A stretch of 64,000 nucleotides of DNA from Hydractinia symbiolongicarpus (GCF_029227915.1 NC_079884.1:21576001-21640000), one strand, 5' to 3'; positions 1-12,319 are shown, counted from the first letter of the stretch. The notes: generated from the sequence alone by a model not told the origin. Program-made: numbers and translations.

Positions 1-1140
1 TCTAAAAATTTTCATGATACAAATTCTGTAAAATCATAGAAGAACCATAGACGTCTAGTTTCCCTTAAAAATAATGTGAAGTAAATACTATTAACCAAAA
101 TAAGACTATAATAAATTATATAAATATATATTAGTTTTAGTGATTCATTTTTCACAAATTAATGTTTGCAGTTTACTCTGTCAACATTTTTTTGGAAATG
201 CTGATAATGGCTGTGTTAGATTATGGCTGACCTAAAAAAGAAAGAAAAATACTAAAAAAAACATATATGAAGAACTCAAAATAATCTTAGCACATTAATG
301 TGATATTGTTCTGTGCCCTATATATTTAAAGATGACAGGTATAAATGCAAGATAAAATAAAATATTTCACCATTTTATGAAGTTTTGATAAAAAAATCAG
401 GTGATACTGTGAAACGCCAAGTATTTGTGATGTCTGTCTTTCCAAAAAGAATACCTACGTGTTCAAAGACAAATTTTGGAAGTTTTATAAATATTTAATT
501 TTTTTGAAAGTTCCTAAACTTGCCTAAAAGCATCCCTAAAATGTTATATTCAACAGTGACCAAGAATACCATATTTACTCTAGTCTATTATTACTTCACC
601 ACTGGATTAGTGTTTTAACCTACAAATAAAGGTGGGTTTAGCAGGAATCCTATATTGCAGGATATATAGGCCGGATATGTTGAATTATTTTTGGGTAAAA
701 AACCTGAGTGTAGTATTGTTTTTAGCAAAACTTAGGAATTTTTTAACAAAGTTTGGAAATATGAAGCATAAGAAGTATAAACACCCACCTCAAATCTTTT
801 CCAGGCTATAAGCAATACCTTTATAACTTTTTTTTTTTTCAATTTCAATATGCATTCAAACTTGTTGTAAGAGCCTAAACTTGCCAAGGGTACAAATTAT
901 TTGCACAATAAATTTTCCTGAAACTTATTTTTGTGGGTGAGTTGTACACAAAAATGCTTCAATTTGCAGAATATATGCGAAATGTGCAATATTAATTTTT
1001 GGGTGCCTAAAGTTTAATTATTTCAGCAGAGGCAAAATCAGTAATTTGTCTAACATAGTATTCAGAAGTTAGGGAATTTACAAATGAGCAACATAGAACC
1101 CAATAACTTAGATCCTAAAGAAATCAAAGTATGAAGAAAT
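1..1140. other. AT-rich noncoding stretch left of the transposon
   Basis: I see no open frame with recognisable content, no splice-framed exon and no RNA gene. The sequence is AT-rich with homopolymer runs. Confidence 0.5.
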
Positions 1141-1648
1141 AGTGAGGGCTGCTATGTTCTGATATAAAGCTTCGTGTGCACATGTGTGTTAAAAGTGATT
1201 TTTTGATTTAAAGTTGTTCCTTAGGTCCCAAATTACCAAAAAAATATGGGTGGCAAAATTTTTTGTCCCATCGGACCAAATTAGATGACGTCATCACTTT
1301 TACAGTCAGCAAAAAAATAATTTCACATTTATATGTCATATTATATATCGTTGGAAAGAGGAGATCGAGTGGATCAAAAAAAATGTAAGAACCATGTCTT
1401 CAAAACGTAACGTTCGAAAGATATTACTATTCAAACTTTGTACAAATTACAGACCGGTAATTTACTGACCCAGCACAAAAATGACTATAACCTGCTCAAT
1501 AGCGAAGTTTTTTTGTTGAATTTTAGTATGGTATTGGGTCACCCTAATGTCTTTCTGTTTGATCAAAATTTATTGTTCAAATTACTTCAAGGGATAATTT
1601 ACAGACCAGTAATTTACAGACCAAAGCACGTGTTTAGTTGTTTACTTT
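1141..1648 (+). repeat. Left terminal inverted repeat of the CXC transposon
   Basis: About 508 bp, matching 4691-5188 in reverse complement with only scattered differences. It contains repeats of the form ATTTACAGACC near its inner end (about 1447-1465 and 1598-1623), possible transposase-binding sites. Open frames here are mirrored in the right arm and are not genes. Confidence 0.9.
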
Positions 1649-1669
1649 CTTTCTGGCAATTTCACAAAG

Positions 1670-4415
1670 TTAAAAAAATTGCTGAAAATAATGACAAAAA
1701 ACAACTTCAGCAATGCTTGTACAATGTTTCATGCACTCATCATCACTAGAACTATATTCATCTGACTCGGATTCATCGCTTGCGCCACCACTGTTTTGAC
1801 ACGTCGTACATTTACACATGTCAGTGCACAAAAAACCATTTTTACGGCATTTACATCGGTTGGTTATGCAACTTGTTTTGCAATTACAAGAACTTAACTC
1901 GATGAGTGCCAACAGTGCAGGAAGTTCATCAGTCATTATGGGGGATAAGTTACCGACTTCATCTGTATCCCAACCATAATTGCCTGCATTCGGAAGTTGT
2001 TGAATGAGGATATGCGAGCTTCGTAAAACCATTGAAATGAAGAATTCTTCCCTTGCAACTCGAACATCACACATAAAATTACACATTTCGTCAGCATCCA
2101 ATCCGTCACGCAAATACACTCTGAATAGCGCAAGGTACATTACCATATATGCTTCCATACATCTCTTCATATGCTTCCCATTTATTATCTGCGTTAAAGT
2201 TGTTTCGCCGTATATGCCTGCCTCAACAAATAATTTGTCAATTCCACTTCCATCAATGTATTTTCCAATCGTTTTTAAAGCTGCAAAAACAATATGCAAT
2301 TCACCCAAACGGAATACGAAATTTTCGCTGATGTGCTTTTTTTTCGAAGCTGCATACACTTACTATACAACTGGGGATCAAGTGTTACAATCGTTTTGTT
2401 TTCTCCTGTGACTTTGACATTGATCCCTTGCACAATTTGTAGCGCTGTGTAAAGATTTGACCAATCTGTGGGAGTGCCAGGATAGAAAGGAAGACCCTGG
2501 CAGGTTGATATTTCAACTTTGTCTGTAACCAGTGAATTATAAGCAGCCCAAGTTGGCAAGCTTTCAATTCTTTCGTCATCCACTGTCTGATAGAATGACC
2601 ATGCTAGATCTTCTTTGATATAGTGCTTAGCTTCGAGATCATTGCCTAATATTTCGAACTTTGGGAACTTTTCATCAGGAAGAATTGGTTTCTCACATGA
2701 CAATGTTTGGTTGAATTGATTATGGATGAATTTCATTTTTGTATCACTATGGCGTGGAATTTCAAGATGTTCGATGCTCTTTATACCCTTTTGAAAAAGT
2801 ATTTGACCAGTTCCATGAAATTCATTTTTACCATCTGGAGTGTCATTTTTTAAAAATCAATATTATCAACTGCAAAGTGAATTGGCACTCCTTTTTTGAT
2901 ATTTGGGGAACATATATCCCGTCATTTTCTTTCATTTTCTCTGAAACTGCATTAGCTAATTCTGTTTCAATTTTCACGATTTTATCGTAGCTAACAGTTA
3001 AGTTAAGATCAGATAAACAATCTAACACCTTTTTACTCCTAGTCTCTTTATAGATATGAAGACCTAATCCGACCGTGAAGGGTGTTTCACAATTATTTCT
3101 GAATCCTCCATCACTGGTTCCTATTTTTGGCTTGTGGTTGCTTTGCCTATTTGTTTTCAAACAAATAATAATGACTTGACATATGTTACTAACACAGTTG
3201 TCGATCGAAGATGCTCTTCTGTTTGAAGTGTAAATGCTTTTTCTTGGACCAATTATCAACCATCTGATGAGTGACTGCAACAACTTTGGTACAACAAATC
3301 CGTCATAACTGCCATTAAATTGCCATGGTTGTTGTTTGAGAAGTTGTTCACGCACTAGTTTTGCGCACTCGAATATTGTAGCGACATCATCTACGGGGTT
3401 TTGAAAGTTCAACTCGATTGCTTTTGATTGCGTCTGGGTTGTACAAATTCTTTCTGATTCTGTTCTTGATGGAGGTCTTGAAAACACTATGTCCTCAATA
3501 TTTTCTGTTAACAAGTGCTTTAAATATCGCTTGTAATTGATTTGGTTGCTTTCGGAGTTTCCCATTAAGTTGTTGTATGTATAGTTAACATCGTTCATAC
3601 TTATTACGTTGTCGTGTGATTCCCCCAATAAATGTTTGATAATGTTAATTATTTCAACATCTGCAAGTGCGCGGTCTGTATCTTCCATATTTTGTAGCTG
3701 TGATATGTCTTGATGTAATGCTAAAGCCTCTCTCTGAACCTTCACCCAACATGCTAAATGATATTGGGCATCATTTGCTATAGCATCAGCGTTAGGAATA
3801 TTGTTCATACGGATGAAAAATGATTTATTTGCTATAAGCTTCGAGACCTCCAGCATCTTTGTTGCTACCGTCTTAGACATAACTTTATGTATCTTTCCTC
3901 CCCTTTCTTGACAAATAATGCAAAGGTGTTTTTGAAACATAATTCCACTTGAGCGCAATGTTTTTTTTTCATTTTGTTTCACAGATACAACAAATGATGG
4001 GCTAAAACTGTCCGAAGACTCTTTTGATACTGGCCGTTTCTTTAACCTGTCTATCTCTGTTTTATTTGTGGCCATTTTGTAACAATCAGAATGGTATGAA
4101 GACTTTCCTTCAACAAGCTGTACAATATCATATGACTTCAGTTTTTCCCAACAATCTAGATACTTCGAATCACCACAACTAACTCTTTCCTCCAGACATG
4201 ATAATAACTTTTTCAAATACTGCTCTTTTGGGTTGCCAACATTCTAAACAAAATACGACATCTTGGTCAAAGTATCAAACAAAAATCTTTCTCTCAGAAC
4301 AGGAATGGGAAAAAATGTTCAAGTAAGGCGGTACCATTTTTGATGTATCTTTCTGACACACTATACATTTCCCAAAATCCAGCACATTTATTGTTTTTAC
4401 ACAGTTAACATCCAT
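1670..4415 (-). pseudogene. Frameshifted CXC-domain transposase gene
   Basis: Translation probably begins at 4415 with a short exon carrying a C-x-x-C motif (CIVCQ). A likely 91-bp intron (4244-4334, GT..AG, phase 0) follows, then the main body from 4243. The body has a second C-x-x-C (CIICQ) followed by a histidine-cysteine pair (YHLACW), and a YHSDCY motif upstream. The frame is then broken at least three times: near 2920 in an A-run, near 2860 in another A-run, and near 2340 where the last two open frames overlap. The final frame (2359-1670) carries the family's conserved GSGIDKLFVEAGIYG-type block. It ends in a CXC domain at about 1796-1888 (CNCK, then CKCRKNG, CKC) and an acidic serine-rich tail. 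The breaks fall in homopolymers, so sequencing error is possible for some, but three together argue for decay. Catalytic residues were not assigned. Confidence 0.8.
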
Positions 4416-4690
4416 TTTAATTCGGTCTATTCATTTTATTATTATGCATGTATGTCTATACTATAAACTTCACATTACACTTCACTAACACTTCGAAATT
4501 AAACAATCTAGCTATGAAATTGAACAATAGAATGTTTTCTAGAAATAGAACATTCGAATTCTATGTCTATGTCTATGAAATCGAACAATTATAAAACAAA
4601 ACTTGTTATTATACTGATACTAATACATACAAAATGTCTAAGTGAAATTCGCTACTTGCTTTTCAAAACTAAAGTAAACTAAAGTAAACT

Positions 4691-5188
4691 AAAGTAAACA
4701 ACTAAACACGTGCTTTGGTCTGTAAATTACTGGTCTGTAAATTATCCCTTGAAGTGATTTGAACAATAAATTTTGATCAAACAGAAAGACATTAGGGTGA
4801 CCCAATACCATACTAAAATTCAACAAAAAAACTTCGCTATTGAGCAGGTTATAGTCATTTTTGTGCTGGGTCAGTATATTACCGGTCTGTAATTTGTACA
4901 AAGTTTGAATAGTAATATCTTTCGAACGTTACGTTTTGAAGACATGGTTCTTACATTTTTTTTGATCCACTCGATCTCCTCTTTCCAACGATATATAATA
5001 CGACATATAAATGTGAAATTATTTTTTTGCTGACTGTAAAAGTGATGACGTCATCTAATTTGGTCCGATGGGACAAAAAATTTTGCCACCCATATTTTTT
5101 TGGTAATTTGGGACCTAAGGAACAACTTTAAATCAAAAAATCACTTTTAACACACATGTGCACACGAAATTACATAGTGGCCCTCACT
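4691..5188 (-). repeat. Right terminal inverted repeat of the CXC transposon
   Basis: Inverted copy of 1141-1648. The outer end reads CCCTCACT. The inner end reaches a short run of AAAGTAAACT repeats at about 4673-4697. Confidence 0.9.
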
Positions 5189-8100
5189 AAAATAAAAAAA
5201 TTTTTAATTGTTGCGGCTAGCTGAAATGGAAAATTTTGCGGAATAATTTTTCAGAACTGATGTTTGACTGATTTCTAAAATTTCTGTGGAACATTTTTAC
5301 AGATTTGGCCCAAAGTTCTGCAAAAAAAAGTTCCACAAAAATTTCTTCCACAGATAGTGTATGCTAATTTTAGAAAATATTTTTTACAATCCATGGCAAA
5401 AAAGGCAGGATTACTTGAAAAACAGGGAAACTGGATGATAGAGTAAATATGTACAGTATACTTGATGCTTTTTTAAAGCTACATTCACATGTTTTTGTGC
5501 ACATCAGGGAGAATTTTTATTCATAACCTCATTTATGTAAGTTACGACACACTTACATACAACTTAAGCTCGTTTGTCAGGTTTTTTATGGAGCAAATTG
5601 TTTTGCTTGTTACACAATGTAACACAATGTAGCCCATAGGCCAAAATATATAAAAAAAAATGTTCGATTTAGGATTCAAATTTATAAAAATGTTTTTTGA
5701 ATATTTGTGTACAAAACAAAATAGCAATTAATAAAGGACTTGTTATCTTAGTACAAAAGTACACAGCACTTTTCATAAAGTTCATGAAGAATATTATCAG
5801 AAAATTGCACTGTAGATTTGCTTGTCAAAGTTTGTAATTCTGATCTGCTGCTGATGCTGCATTTTAACGATGGTCGTGTTAAATATAAGAAAACACTTAT
5901 TTTACGTTCTTTATGTGAAACTTTATATGCAATACAGTCTGTAGCTAGCTAGCTACATGACATGCAAAAGTAGCTTAAATCGGTCAAACTTTCCTGAAAA
6001 CTACTGCACCTTTTAGGCTATTAATCATCAGTTTTGGTTCCCAAACTGTTAAGTCAGGTAATGGGTTTGATCCCTAACTACGTATAAGGAAGGTCATTTA
6101 ATAGTTGGACAGAAATGCTAGGGAAATGCGTAGCTTAAATAAGGGCTTTAAACACTCTGAAGAATCGCAAATGTAAATCACTTTAACATAGCTAAGTAAC
6201 AAACTAGCTAGAACATACAGCATTTTTTACCTGAGAAGTCTCATCGACCAAACATCCTGTTTTGCAAAACATTGATTTGAAGTTTCAAACATATCGAGAG
6301 GAACGGTAACCGATTGTTTTGGGCAAGAAACTTTGGCCTGTGGGACCTGAAACTCGAAGAACTTCGAGACAAAGCATCACAGGAAGCCACGATATCAGGT
6401 TCTGACAATCTGAGACCCTATTGGCTAAAAAATCAAATAACGCATTTCTATTGGCTTTTAAGAAATTAAACAACTTCCAGGCCCAGGGTAAAATACTTTA
6501 ATCTGGATACCGCGCGTTCAGGCTATAGGTGGTCCCTATCTCTCTATCTTCCAAGGCGATTTTAAAGATTCCGCCTTACGCGGCGGAAATCAAAAATCAA
6601 AAAAATATGACTAACGCCATTTTAATTATGAACCCTCCAGTGTGCTTTAAAGTTTTAGCAATGACGGCGTGCTTTCTGTACGATCTAATGTAACGGTAGC
6701 CATTTTGAAGGTTTGTAGGTCGATTTTGCAAGCTATAGCTGGCTAGCCTAATTTGTTGCTAATCGTTTGAATTGTTTATTCAGTTAGGTATAAGAGCTTT
6801 TTATCCTCGCTAAAATTATTAAATTTGGACTTGTCGCCAAACACAGTTTAGCTACACTGAAATTTTTAATCAATAATTTTTATTTTCTGCGAATAAAATT
6901 GCTGGGTTATTGTTTTAGCTGGATGGCGCGACAGCAGGCTTTTTCCTTTATTGAAGTTGCAATGAAGTTTTTTTGGAAAAGGGTATTATACGGATATATG
7001 GAAGATGTTTACCTGTACTAAGCGCTCAGCCTGGTGTCAGGATTAATTTTTGAACTTTCTCGGGGACTTTTCCCGCAAAATAAAATAATTTTGCACGATT
7101 ATTTTCGCTTTTACAGGGTAACATCAGGTTGTAAACTGTGTTTTTGTTTTATTAGGGGAAAGCCGAAAGAAAAAAAACGGAGATTCTTGACTTGATTAGT
7201 GTTTAGCCATATTAAGATGCTCTTTTATTGTTTTTCTTACCACTGCAGAATAAGTCCTCACAAAGAATTGTTAAGGAGAAAATTTTGCTAAATTTGCATC
7301 ATATCATTTTCTTTACAAGGTTTGTTTATGCTTCTGGATATAGGTTAAGTCTCAGTTCGGCAAGTCAAACTGTCTTTTTTTATATAATCACATTCTTCTG
7401 TAACCTCGTCCTCAGGACATCTTGTATCTTTTCTGACATCGGGACCGCGATACGAACATGGCCGTCTCGTTGTGTCTCAATATTAAAAATGTGCTGGGAA
7501 CAAGGTTGATTCTTCTTATATTTTTTAAAAAAACCATTCTCAATTGCTTTTTTTTAAGGAAAAGAAGTCAGAATCAAGAATAGCACTGGACATCCCTTCT
7601 TTCAGCGTTTTAGTGAAAATGCTGTTTAACACCGGCATAGTTTCAGAGCCATGTTTAAATTTTAAAATACATTCGCCTTTACTTTCTTGTTACGGCTTAT
7701 TACCTAGCTTAGACAAGAATTTATTTTTTGGTAGATCATCGTTGGATTAGTTCTCCAAATTAAGGTGCAGCTAATCATAATCATAAATCCGCTGTTAAGT
7801 TCGTTCTATCTGCAACATTAACCCGCAGTGCTGGCGTGGTAGGTTTCCTAGTCAACTATATTTTATTGGATAGAAATATTTTTCAGATGGCTATCACTGT
7901 GATTTTGCACCAGGTGATCTATGAGCAATATTATTTGGGAAGTTTTTAGTTACCCACACAGTGGAATTCTTCGATTTTGGCGCGAAATTAGACTTATTGT
8001 CTTGTCAAATCAGTCCCTCGTAAGATTGTGATTTCACCGAAGAGTATTGCTTTTATTTTAAACCACTCGCTCGCCCCAACAATCAAATCTGTAAAAGTTA

Positions 8101-9317
8101 TTCAAACTGGCAAATCCTACTTTACCGCTTTTTTCCTATCGCATAAAAGTGACGAAAATGTGTAGCCGGTATCAGTATTAATTGATTAAGTTTGCTTTTT
8201 GAGTGTTAAAGTTTTGGCTAATGCAACCCTTTTTGGTTGGTTATGCATACTATTCCATGCAACTTTACAGTTCGCATTCTGTCCAAATTCCTCGTTGACT
8301 TCATTTCTGATGCTGTTCACATTCGCTTAGATTTTACCAAAAGTCTGTTAACTTTTGTTCTTTAGAATACTTTACTTCATTAACGTTGTAGGTATTTTAG
8401 CGCCTCATAGATACTGCGAAATCAATTAGCACAGACGGCTAAGTAAACTTTTCAAAAGAGAATTCACGTTCATTAACTATGCGACCCCGTCCCCGTAGCT
8501 CTTAACCCTTGGTTGATTTTGTGAAGTGCAAAAAAGTCTAACAATAAATTTTCAAGTTTTTTTTAGTTGACTAGCTTTAAGGATTCTAAACTCTTACTCA
8601 GTTGTTCACAGCGGAACTGGAAATTGGAAATTCCTTTCTAACTCAGTCCTTTTTAAACATTTTCCAGGATATTTGAAACTAGCGGTATATTCGTCATGGT
8701 CGGAAATTTCCCTGAAAAAACCCTGAATAAAAGAGGACTATTTCTTTGATTCAAGGTTTTGTATGGATAACCTTACACCTTCTAAAGCATTTTTGCTTTT
8801 ACGATAAACTCACCAGCACCCTAATGTAACGGCTCTAGGCAAAAAGCCCTGGTAACGAGGATGTTTTGGGAATGTGGAAAGATTAGCTTTGTATTAGGCA
8901 TATGTATAACACAACACACTTGGATTCGTATTAGAAAATCAAGCAAATTGCTCCCACGATTCTCATATAATTTCTATGTAAAAATAACAACAACAACAAA
9001 TCCCCTTAAAGCAGAATTAAACACTTCCCTGATCCCGAAGTGGGGAATGTAAACCTCGACCCCAGGACTTGTTAGGTCTATTATTGTTGGTTGCCCAGTT
9101 CAGTTGTTCAGGCCCTCCAAATATAATAAACGAGAACGAGGTTGGAGAAGTGTAAATACAAGCGAAATTGTCACAAGAGCAACAACAGGCAATGAGCAAT
9201 GTAATTGAAAAAAAGTACTTTATACTTCAAAAAGTGTGACCACAAAGTAGGTTCTCTTTAAAACTCACCCACATGCTTTAAATAAATTCCCATGTCATGT
9301 TAAAAGACCAGGAGAGT
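5189..9317. other. Intergenic stretch, no gene recognised
   Basis: No exon or conserved protein is seen on either strand; the open frames are short and have no family resemblance. A GC-richer patch at about 6510-6620 holds a perfect small hairpin around CCGCC..GGCGG and could be a promoter or a transposon end. Around 8822-9145 there are fragments with the motif GAGAACGAGGTTGG, which recurs near 22850, so this is probably a dispersed repeat. Confidence 0.4.
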
Positions 9318-9325
9318 ATAAAAGC
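9318..9325 (+). promoter_or_regulatory. TATA box of the cationic peptide gene
   Basis: TATAAAAG lies 56 bases upstream of the start codon at 9374. That spacing leaves a leader of about 20-30 bases, typical of strongly expressed secreted-peptide genes. Confidence 0.65.
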
Positions 9326-9373
9326 TTGGAAAAAAGGGACCAAATTCATGTGTAGTCTTTGAATTGAAGCAAG

Positions 9374-11039
9374 ATGAGACTTCTAATTCTGGCAATCGTT
9401 CTTGGTGTGTCGTCCTCGCTGACAATGAAAGGTGCAGCTTTTTATTAGTTAAAATCTTATTTTTTCAGTGTGAATATTCGTTTAATAAAAAATAAAAAAA
9501 AAGATAATAAATAGCAGTAAAAAGCTTTTTTTGGATTACAACGATCTGCATTTTCGATCACAGGGATCTTTAAGATAAACCTACTTTTGAGGTTTTTATC
9601 TCAAAGAACTCTGAGGACGAGAATGAACGATCTCAAATTTATAACGCAAACTTCTTGCAATAAAAGCAACGGAAAATGTTGTGAGAGTAAATTTCGCCTT
9701 AGGCAAGATTACATCAGATTTGAATTTTAACATTGCCTTGCTAACAGCAGGGCAATGTTAAATCGATGTTTTGATCAGTGGTGTTTTTGCAAGTTTTGTT
9801 GTAATGAAGCTTTAGCCTTTTAATAAAAATCAGCTGGCAACTAGCCAATCGATACTGATTCTATCTTTTACTTCATTCTTTGCTTTAGAATATGAAGAAG
9901 AATTAGAATGAAAGCTTTTAAAGACATTGGAAAAGAAAGCCAATTCCAGAAGCAATGACGAGCAGGAAACAAATTGTGAGTTTTTAATCCCTCCTTCTCC
10001 AAATCGTCTTCCGCCTGTCGAAGCGTGAAAAAAACCCTGGAAACAAAGTTAGTAGAAATCAGAAAGCTAAAATATTTCCACATCTCAAAATTAGTATACG
10101 TAATAATAAACAATCCGCCTGTCGAAGCGTGAAAAAAACCCTGGAAACAAAGTTAGTAGAAATCAGAAAGCTAAAATATTTCCACATCTCAAAATTAGTA
10201 TACGTAATAATATTGTAACCTCTCTTGTAGTTATAACTCTTAGTAGGATTGCTTGATACAGTGCTATATCAAGAGTTAGCTAGAGAATTGATTGCTTCGT
10301 TTAATACTATTTTTGTCGAAGCGCGAAAACAATCAGCAGTTATTTCTTAATCATCTTACAAAGCTTGGAATTTTGCAGAAAACAATTCCAACCGATTAGC
10401 ACCGGCGACGATTATTTTGACGTTATTATGTTAAAAGTCCTATAACTTCATGTGGTGTGTATTGAGAACAGCTTCAAGAAATGGAGTCAAAACATTTGAC
10501 CTTTAAACTATTTTTGACAGCATATTAATTATGACAAAGATATATATGTGCGAGAACATTAAAAGCAATTCTCATGTTTGAAATAAGTTAGAAAGGGTTA
10601 AAAAACGTGTGCTAGGTTTTGGAGTTAAATGCTTTATTTACTCAAAAGAAATTGAACGTTCCCAGAGATTTATACCTCCTTAGGTTAAAAAGGGCACTGA
10701 CAACAAGGGCTTTTATAGCGCAAGAATTTTAAAGTACTTTTTATTTATTTATTTATATATTCATTTATAGTGTACAATAATAACAACAATAATGAAGATG
10801 ACGACGACGAAGAAGAAGAATTGGCAGATTACGACGAGGCTGTAATTCAACGTGATCCTTGGGGACGAAGAAAAATAAAACCTGGGCAATCAAGACGTCA
10901 AAGGCGGTGGAGGAAAATAATCGAGCACGGGCGGAGGATTTATTATCATGTTCGTCCTCATATTCCGTATTTTGCGCATGGTCTTAAATTGTTACTAGGT
11001 AAAAAGAAGAAAGACGAACTCAAGCAAGAAAATATGTAA
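9374..11039 (+). CDS. Two-exon gene for a secreted cysteine-free precursor with acidic pro-part and basic C-terminal part
   Basis: Exon 1 (9374-9431) starts at an ATG shortly after a TATA box and encodes a hydrophobic signal peptide of about 19 residues. Its GTGCAG donor is phase 1. Exon 2 (10771-11039) follows an ATAG acceptor and continues in frame to TAA, giving 108 residues. After the signal come six Asn (22-27), a run of nine Asp/Glu (28-36) and further acids to 48. Residues 49-108 carry about 19 Arg/Lys against 4 acids, with no cysteine. Gly-basic sites (GRR at 51-53 and 73-75, GKKKK at 96-100) look like dibasic cleavage/amidation sites bounding two possible peptides. The balanced acidic/basic layout resembles cnidarian antimicrobial precursors such as Hydra arminins, and equally an amidated neuropeptide precursor. 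I claim no homology. DEL near the C-terminus is not terminal, so it is not an ER-retention signal. An upstream donor at about 9410 (GTGTGT) is in the same phase but would shorten the signal core. Confidence 0.75.
10011..10212. repeat. 98-bp tandem duplication in the peptide gene intron
   Basis: 10011-10108 is repeated essentially perfectly at 10115-10212, with a period of 104 bases. It lies inside the intron of the cationic peptide gene. Near-identity implies a recent duplication, or an assembly artefact. Confidence 0.9.
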
Positions 11040-11071
11040 AAGGATGTATAAATTCAGATAATTATCTGTAA

Positions 11072-11077
11072 AATAAA
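11072..11077 (+). terminator. Polyadenylation signal of the cationic peptide gene
   Basis: AATAAA begins 33 bases after the stop codon at 11037-11039, consistent with a short 3' UTR. Confidence 0.6.
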
Positions 11078-12319
11078 ATTTACTAAGTTTATTAGGTTCA
11101 AGTTGTCCAAAGTCGAAATGCAAGGGTTGTTGTTCCGCGGCTTTAGCCAAAATAAATGTGGAATTGGCTCGTGTCGCCGTTTTTTATGAGACTAGGGGGT
11201 GTACCTGAGCGGTACCAGTCTAGTGGAGCGATGCGAAAATTTTCAGAGATGTTATTTGTTGCGAGAAAAATTCTCGAAACGGTTGCAGTTGCCAGATTTA
11301 GTGGTTGCCGTACAGCGTCTTATAAGCAAAACGAGGCTCAAAATTTTCAAAAAAAACGAAACACTTTGTAAGTAACGGCAATAGAAAGTAAGGCAGCATT
11401 GAGCCTCAGCTAAAATGTTCTTTTGGGTATAAAAAAAACAAGTAATTTAATAAACCTTAAGTGCATCTAAACTTACACGTAGTTGGTGTTTTTTTTGGAG
11501 GTTAAGAGCGCAATAATTTTTTGAGTAAGTTATAAGTAAGAGTAAGCGTCAGTAGGATAGTGCATTATCTCTGTCGGTTTCATTCATAGTAAAATTTTTT
11601 TAAAACCCCATTTTCTTAGCTAAAACGATTTGACGATTTTAAATTCAGCGTGGAGTCAATTTAGCGCATTTGCACAGAATTTAGACTATTGTCAACAAAT
11701 ATAGTATACAAATTCTAAGTGGAACTTATATCGGTTAAACTAAATTAAATGCAAGCACTGTAGTGAACATTTGCATAAGTTCTTTCACCATATACCACCA
11801 TCAATACAAATAAAAATTTGATAGAAAACATTGCGTATATGTTATAAGCCCCATAAGCTGTATCTGCACTTGTGTATACTTTTATAGATGAAATAAAACA
11901 TATAAATCATATTAAAAAATATATCTAAGTATGGCGAAGAAGGATAGGTTGTCTATAAAAAAAGGAATTAAAAGTTCTAACTTCTTCATGAAAACGAGAA
12001 AACATAATTTCAAATTAGTGAATTTTTAAATAATTACAGTCTTTATCTGAAAAAGGACGAATCGAACGTCTCAGTTGTCTCATATAGAAATTAATCGAAG
12101 TGAGAATCATAACCTACAAGACGTCGTCCTCCATTTTTTTATCTGCTGCCATTTCTTTTATGAAATTTCATTTTAATATACAAGTATACAAGAAAATTTG
12201 TATAAAACTAAAATACAAAGTAAATGAACACAAAAGCAACATTGAATTGCGCCAAACATGCGATGAAAACGAGGAGGAAAACTTTCAGTCGCGTTCGACG
12301 TCAATTACGACAAATGTAG
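11078..12319. other. Intergenic stretch between the convergent peptide and myotrophin genes
   Basis: No coding exon is recognised. A plus-strand open frame from 11156 has no recognisable content. The minus-strand 3' UTR of myotrophin should lie at the right end of this stretch; ATTAAA on the minus strand at about 12172-12177 is a possible polyadenylation signal. Confidence 0.4.

Larger units (their letters stand above)
1141..5188 (-). mobile_element. DNA transposon with ~500-bp terminal inverted repeats and a CXC-domain transposase
   Basis: The two ends are near-identical inverted copies, 1141-1648 and 4691-5188, both beginning AGTGAGGGC at the outer edge. Between them lies a minus-strand protein gene with cysteine motifs and a C-terminal Tesmin/TSO1-like CXC motif. 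I know this protein type as a repeated, mostly unnamed family in coral and fish genomes, so the superfamily is left open. The target duplication is unclear: TA flanks both ends if the repeat is read from GTGAGGG, but no longer duplication is visible. The left end carries a small insertion relative to the right near its outer edge. The close similarity of the arms suggests fairly recent activity, while the coding region is frameshifted, so this copy looks non-autonomous now. Confidence 0.85.

Noticed and set aside
1438-1749. 103-residue plus-strand open frame
   Set aside because: It lies in the transposon arm and is mirrored at 4689-4901 in the other arm, so it is a consequence of the inverted repeat.
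9888-9977. An exon between the two exons of the cationic peptide gene
   Set aside because: An acceptor and donor can be drawn, but every frame has an early stop, while exons 1 and 2 join in phase without it.
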